DNA of 10,206 nucleotides, taken from assembly GCA_041581935.1 (NCBI GenBank), contig JBFICP010000108.1, forward strand, positions 1 to 10,206, given 5' to 3'. The notes beneath the pieces are model-generated. The model had not been told where the DNA came from and searched no databases. It was given only the letters and a program-made list of their open reading frames with translations. A program made the translations under genes and the position numbers. The DNA comes from JAABYT01 sp041581935. GTDB lineage: Bacteria; Pseudomonadota; Gammaproteobacteria; HK1. Of the stretch, positions 7,556 to 10,206 are shown one piece after another (the first letter of the stretch is position 1; each line of letters begins with the position of its first letter).

Positions 7556-8578
7556 TCACGATTCCTGCAATTCCTGCAGCGTCGCATAGAGCGACGCGGG
7601 GATACTGATACCTTCTTTCGGTGTGCGCTCGCGCGCCCGGTAACGCCGATCCGAGGGCAGTCGGGTGCCTTCCTGGGCGAGAATTCGTTCGAACAACGCT
7701 TCGGCGCGAGCCAGCTGTCCGTCCCGCTGCCCCTCATCGACACAGCGGCTCGGGTCGATGGCAACAATCAGCTCGCCGCCGACCGGCGGTCCACCGTCGC
7801 CGTTGTCGCGCTCGGTGGCTTCGAAGCTGAATACGTCACCGATCAACGCGCTGGCGAGCAGCTCCACCATCAACGCCAGCGCGGCGCCCTTGTAGCCGCC
7901 GAAGGGCAGCTGGGCGCCGGCGAGCGCCGCCGTCGGGTCCGTGGTCGGTCGGCCATCCGGTCCGATGGCCCAGCCTTCGGGAATCGGCTTGCCGTCGCGC
8001 TGATGCAGCATGATCTCGCCGCGGGCGCTGACACTGGTGGCCTGATCGAAGACGAGCGGCGGGCGCTTCGCGCGCGGCCAGGCGAATGCAATCGGATTGG
8101 TGCCGAAAAGCGGCTTGCTGCCGCCGGCCGGCGCCACGTAGCTGAACGTATTCACGCAGGCAAGTGCCACCAGACCCGCCTCGCCGAGCGTCTCGACCTC
8201 CGGCCACAGGGCGGCGAAATGATGGGAATTGACGACGGAGAGCGCCGCGATTCCCTGACTGCGGGCGCGCTCGAGGAGTGGTGCGCGGCCCACTTCCAGC
8301 GCAAACGGCGAAAAGCCGTGCTTTGCATCCACGCGAATCACACCCGGCGCCAGCGCGTGCATCTCCGGCAAGGCGCGCGGGCTGACCTTGCCGCTTTTCA
8401 CCGAAGCCACGTAGCCGGGAACGCGAAACAGGCCGTGAGACTTGCACTCGTCGCGTTCGGCGGCCGTGACCGTGTTCGCAATGGCGCGGGTCTGATCCTC
8501 GGACACGCCGTGTGCGAACAATATCCGCGTCGTGATGGCGTGAACCTCCTCGAGGCTCATGGGCACCGAGTCACTCAT
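7556..8578 (-). CDS. Ldh-family NAD(P)H oxidoreductase, probable delta1-pyrroline-2-carboxylate reductase (DpkA-like)
   Basis: A 340-residue member of the malate/L-lactate dehydrogenase-like (Ldh_2) family, which uses its own NAD(P) fold rather than a classical Rossmann domain. Conserved family elements are ERDECKSHGLFRVPGY (41-56), with Ser47, His48 and Arg52 in the catalytic area, VVNSHHFAALWPEVE (115-129), PLFGTNPIAFAWPR (156-169), VFDQATS (176-182) and PFGGYKGAALALMVELL (225-241). The SHGLFRVPGY and HHFAALWP segments resemble the DpkA branch, which reduces delta1-piperideine- and delta1-pyrroline-2-carboxylate, better than malate dehydrogenases. Its divergent neighbour is a hydroxyproline-type proline racemase family enzyme, which supports reduction of pyrroline-2-carboxylate to L-proline. 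A strong Shine-Dalgarno, AAGGAG (8591-8586), lies 7 bases before the ATG. The main alternative is another 2-ketoacid or ureidoglycolate-type dehydrogenase of the same family. Confidence 0.88.
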   Translation of the reverse strand: MSDSVPMSLEEVHAITTRILFAHGVSEDQTRAIANTVTAAERDECKSHGLFRVPGYVASVKSGKVSPRALPEMHALAPGVIRVDAKHGFSPFALEVGRAPLLERARSQGIAALSVVNSHHFAALWPEVETLGEAGLVALACVNTFSYVAPAGGSKPLFGTNPIAFAWPRAKRPPLVFDQATSVSARGEIMLHQRDGKPIPEGWAIGPDGRPTTDPTAALAGAQLPFGGYKGAALALMVELLASALIGDVFSFEATERDNGDGGPPVGGELIVAIDPSRCVDEGQRDGQLARAEALFERILAQEGTRLPSDRRYRARERTPKEGISIPASLYATLQELQES

Positions 8579-8594
8579 GAATGGGCTCCTTCGT

Positions 8595-8600
8595 TATACT
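8595..8600 (+). promoter_or_regulatory. Candidate -10 box for the proline racemase family gene
   Basis: TATACT matches the sigma-70 -10 consensus at five of six positions. It lies 35 bases before the ATG at 8636, leaving a short leader. No good -35 is seen 16-18 bases upstream, so an activator or a weak promoter would be needed. The opposite strand reads TATAAC over nearly the same bases (8598-8593), but that would start transcription inside the Shine-Dalgarno of the Ldh-family gene, so the plus-strand reading is preferred. Confidence 0.3.
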
Positions 8601-8635
8601 GCCCGCTTCCGTGCCGCCATTGTGACAGTCGCATC

Positions 8636-9700
8636 ATGCGTATCGCCAGTATGATCTCCGCCGTCGACGCCCACGCCTGTGGCGAGCCCGGGCGCGTCAT
8701 CGTCGGTGGCGTGCTGGATGTGCCCGGCGCGAGCATGTTCGAGAAGATGTGCTATCTGCGCGATCACCAGGACGGGTTGCGGCGACGCATGCTGCGAGAG
8801 CCCCGTGGTTATCCCGCCACCTGCTGCAACCTGATTCTGCCGACGACGGTTGCAGAAGCCGACGCCGGCTTCGTGATCATGGAGCAGTCCGAGTATCCGC
8901 CCATGTCCGGGAGCAATACCATCTGCGTGGTCACGGTGCTCATCGAAACCGGCATGGTGCCGGTCGTCGAGCCGGAGACCGTGCTGACCCTGGAGACCCC
9001 CGCCGGCCTCATCGGCGTGCGGGCCCAGGTGGCCGACGGCAAGGTCCGTAACGTCACCTTCGAGAACGTCCCGGCATTCGCCACCCATCTGGACGCGATC
9101 CTCGAGGTGCCCGAGCTCGGCCGCGTCACGGTCGACGTGGCATGGGGCGGCATGTTCTACGTGATCGCAGACGCCGACGCCCTCGGCATCGCCATCGAGC
9201 CCGACAATGCCGCTGCCATCGCGCGCGCCGGCGAAATGCTGCGCGCCGCCGCCGCCGAGCAGCTGCCGGTCACGCATCCGGAGAATCCCCGGATTCGAAA
9301 CGTGTCGGTCTCGCAGCTCTCGGGCGCGCCGACGCATCCGCAGGCGACGCGCAAGAACGCCGTGGTGGTGTCCACCGGCGCGCTCGACTGGCAGCGGCCG
9401 GAGACCTGGGGCGGGGTGCTGGATCGCTCCCCGTGCGGCACGGGTACCTGCGCCAAGATGGCGGTGATGCACGCCAGGGGAGAGCTCAGTCTGGACGAGG
9501 ACTTCGTGCACGAGGGGATTCTCGGGACTCTGTTCACCGGTCGCCTGGTGCGCGAAACGCGGGTCGGTGAGTATCCAGCCGTGGTACCGACGCTGAGCGG
9601 CCGCGCGTGGATCACGGGATTCAGCCAGTACGTGGTCGACGCCGAGGATCCCTATCCCGACGGATACAAGGTTGCCGACATCTGGAGTCGCGCGACGTAG
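8636..9700 (+). CDS. Proline racemase superfamily enzyme, Ser/Cys type: probable trans-3-hydroxy-L-proline dehydratase / 4-hydroxyproline 2-epimerase
   Basis: A 354-residue member of the proline racemase superfamily, PLP-independent and cytoplasmic, with two facing acid/base residues. The first catalytic motif, MCGH in proline racemase, reads PPMSGSNT (88-95), so Ser91 replaces cysteine and Ser93 replaces the usual histidine. The second motif, DRSPCGTGTCAK (263-274), keeps Cys267. From the superfamily literature as I recall it, Ser/Cys members act on trans-3-hydroxy-L-proline (dehydration) and/or trans-4-hydroxy-L-proline (epimerisation), not on proline itself. Other markers are DAHACGEPGRVI (11-22), RGYPATCCN (57-65) and AWGGMFY (169-175). 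The divergent DpkA-like reductase would use the dehydration product, favouring the dehydratase role. The frame is open far upstream, but that part is antisense to the reductase. The start at 8636 has no good Shine-Dalgarno; an ATG at 8651 is an alternative. Confidence 0.92.
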   Translation: MRIASMISAVDAHACGEPGRVIVGGVLDVPGASMFEKMCYLRDHQDGLRRRMLREPRGYPATCCNLILPTTVAEADAGFVIMEQSEYPPMSGSNTICVVTVLIETGMVPVVEPETVLTLETPAGLIGVRAQVADGKVRNVTFENVPAFATHLDAILEVPELGRVTVDVAWGGMFYVIADADALGIAIEPDNAAAIARAGEMLRAAAAEQLPVTHPENPRIRNVSVSQLSGAPTHPQATRKNAVVVSTGALDWQRPETWGGVLDRSPCGTGTCAKMAVMHARGELSLDEDFVHEGILGTLFTGRLVRETRVGEYPAVVPTLSGRAWITGFSQYVVDAEDPYPDGYKVADIWSRAT

Positions 9701-9747
9701 GTCGGGCTTCGCCGCGTTCAGTGCAGCCTGCGCTCGCCCGAGCGACC
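9697..9747. repeat. GTCGGG-type intergenic palindromic repeat, copy 2 (degenerate)
   Basis: The sequence beginning GTAGGTCGGGC at 9697 overlaps the stop codon of the proline racemase family gene (TAG, 9698-9700). A partly matching right arm, GCCCGA followed by GCGACC (9736-9747), lies about 30 bases on. Bases 9701-9721 align with 7529-7549 in 17 of 21 positions, indicating a shared dispersed element. The right arm carries a 2-base interruption and the centre is longer than in the first copy. It may stabilise or end transcripts at this convergent junction. Confidence 0.4.
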
Positions 9748-9756
9748 TGTGATGAT

Positions 9757-9779
9757 GGCCTGCGAGCGACGCGCAGGCC
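9757..9779. terminator. Perfect 8-bp hairpin between convergent genes, possible bidirectional terminator
   Basis: GGCCTGCG (9757-9764) and CGCAGGCC (9772-9779) form a perfect GC-rich stem around a 7-base loop. It lies between the ends of the proline racemase family gene and the PhyH gene, 4 bases from the latter's stop codon. Neither side has a run of T, so a classical intrinsic terminator is not supported. A transcription-blocking or 3'-protecting role is more likely. Confidence 0.45.
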
Positions 9780-9783
9780 AGAT

Positions 9784-10206
9784 TCAGGGGGCGCGCCAGA
9801 CGATCGGAAACTCGGGGACGTCCAACGGATCCCCGTGTTCGAGGCGGCCCTCGAGTTCCGGAAACGGAGGCGATGTGCGCCCGGATCGCACCGCGTAAGT
9901 CGCGTCGTCGCCCACCCATCGAGCGGAGAACGCGCGGCGCCGGCGCGTCGAGGACAAATTCGGCGGTGCGCCATGCACGGTCAGGAAATGGAACGCGATG
10001 GCATCGCCGGGCTCGAGTGACCAGGTGCGGATATCGTAGTCCGCGCGGTGATTGTCGAAGTCAGGGATCGGCTCGTGGTCGGCGTCGGCGCGGATATAGT
10101 CCTCACCGCTGAACATGCGTGGCAGAAACCGTCGGCCCCAACGATGGGATCCGGCCACGAACTCGACGCAGGTGTCCTCGGGAACCGGGTCCAGCGGAAT
10201 CCACAG
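9784..10206 (-). CDS. Phytanoyl-CoA dioxygenase (PhyH) family protein, C-terminal part (5' end beyond window)
   Basis: The frame runs open from the window edge to a TGA at 9784-9786, giving the last 140 residues. Reading from the edge, the protein begins LWIPLDPVPEDTCVEFVAGS and continues HRWGRRF, the typical PhyH-family strand and turn. A later FHFLTVHGAPPN segment carries the predicted distal iron-ligand histidine (His78 of this fragment). The following Arg-rich stretch before AFSARWVGDDATY should hold the 2-oxoglutarate-binding arginine. The proximal HxD iron motif lies outside the window. Members are Fe(II)/2-oxoglutarate-dependent hydroxylases acting on varied small molecules such as phytanoyl-CoA, ectoine and phosphonates, so the substrate cannot be named. 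A GTG at 10158 could be misread as a start, but the homology upstream shows it is internal. It converges with the proline racemase family gene. Confidence 0.85.
   Translation of the reverse strand: MWIPLDPVPEDTCVEFVAGSHRWGRRFLPRMFSGEDYIRADADHEPIPDFDNHRADYDIRTWSLEPGDAIAFHFLTVHGAPPNLSSTRRRRAFSARWVGDDATYAVRSGRTSPPFPELEGRLEHGDPLDVPEFPIVWRAP

Noticed and set aside
8003..8635. N-terminal extension of the proline racemase family frame by 211 codons
   Set aside because: The extension is antisense to the Ldh-family reductase and shows no domain. The family N-terminus begins near residue 1 of the 8636 start.
9757..9779. Intrinsic terminator with T-tract
   Set aside because: The hairpin is perfect, but neither strand has a run of T after the stem, so it is listed only as a possible terminator or barrier.
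8594..9919. A 441-codon open frame on the minus strand opposite the proline racemase family gene
   Set aside because: It lies antisense to a gene with both catalytic motifs intact and runs through the intergenic repeats. Its composition (many Arg, Gly, His) is typical of a shadow.

Overview
This is a GC-rich bacterial window (clearly above 60% G+C by eye) with dense coding, short gaps and long antisense shadow frames. The protein families and a 20-base REP-like hairpin of the GTAGGAGC type in one gap point to a proteobacterium, most likely a gammaproteobacterium. The species cannot be named from the sequence. No tRNA, rRNA, CRISPR array, transposase or phage gene is visible, and no gap between genes exceeds 300 bases.

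Layout. (1) A stand-alone cyclic-nucleotide-binding domain protein (8-502, +) faces the end of a minus-strand group across a gap holding the REP-like element. (2) The minus-strand group, in transcription order, is an iron-sulfur L-serine ammonia-lyase (5813-4416), a PLP enzyme of the SelA/DgaE-like type (4269-2956) and a cytoplasmic BisC/DMSO-reductase-type molybdoenzyme (2949-634). The last two lie only 6 bases apart. (3) Divergent from the serine lyase is a hydrolase of the phosphonate monoester hydrolase/arylsulfatase type (5918-7462, +) with the formylglycine motif. (4) A divergent pair follows: an Ldh/DpkA-type reductase (8578-7556, -) and a proline racemase superfamily enzyme (8636-9700, +) with a Ser/Cys active-site pair. 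(5) The right edge holds the C-terminal part of a phytanoyl-CoA dioxygenase family protein (10206-9784, -).

Function. The clearest pathway is the divergent pair. Dehydration of trans-3-hydroxy-L-proline to delta1-pyrroline-2-carboxylate, then NAD(P)H reduction to L-proline, needs exactly these two families. The minus-strand group looks like catabolism of amino acids or amine-containing compounds: serine deamination to pyruvate, an unidentified PLP elimination or lyase-type step, and reduction of an S- or N-oxide. The shared substrate, if there is one, is not evident. The PMH-type hydrolase and the PhyH oxygenase add to the picture of an accessory small-molecule catabolism region.

Non-coding features of interest are a diverged dispersed repeat, starting GTCGGG, that sits at the stop codons of two convergent gene ends (near 7528-7555 and 9697-9747), a perfect hairpin at 9757-9779, and a tandem ATACCCTC repeat in the divergent promoter region at 5854-5874.
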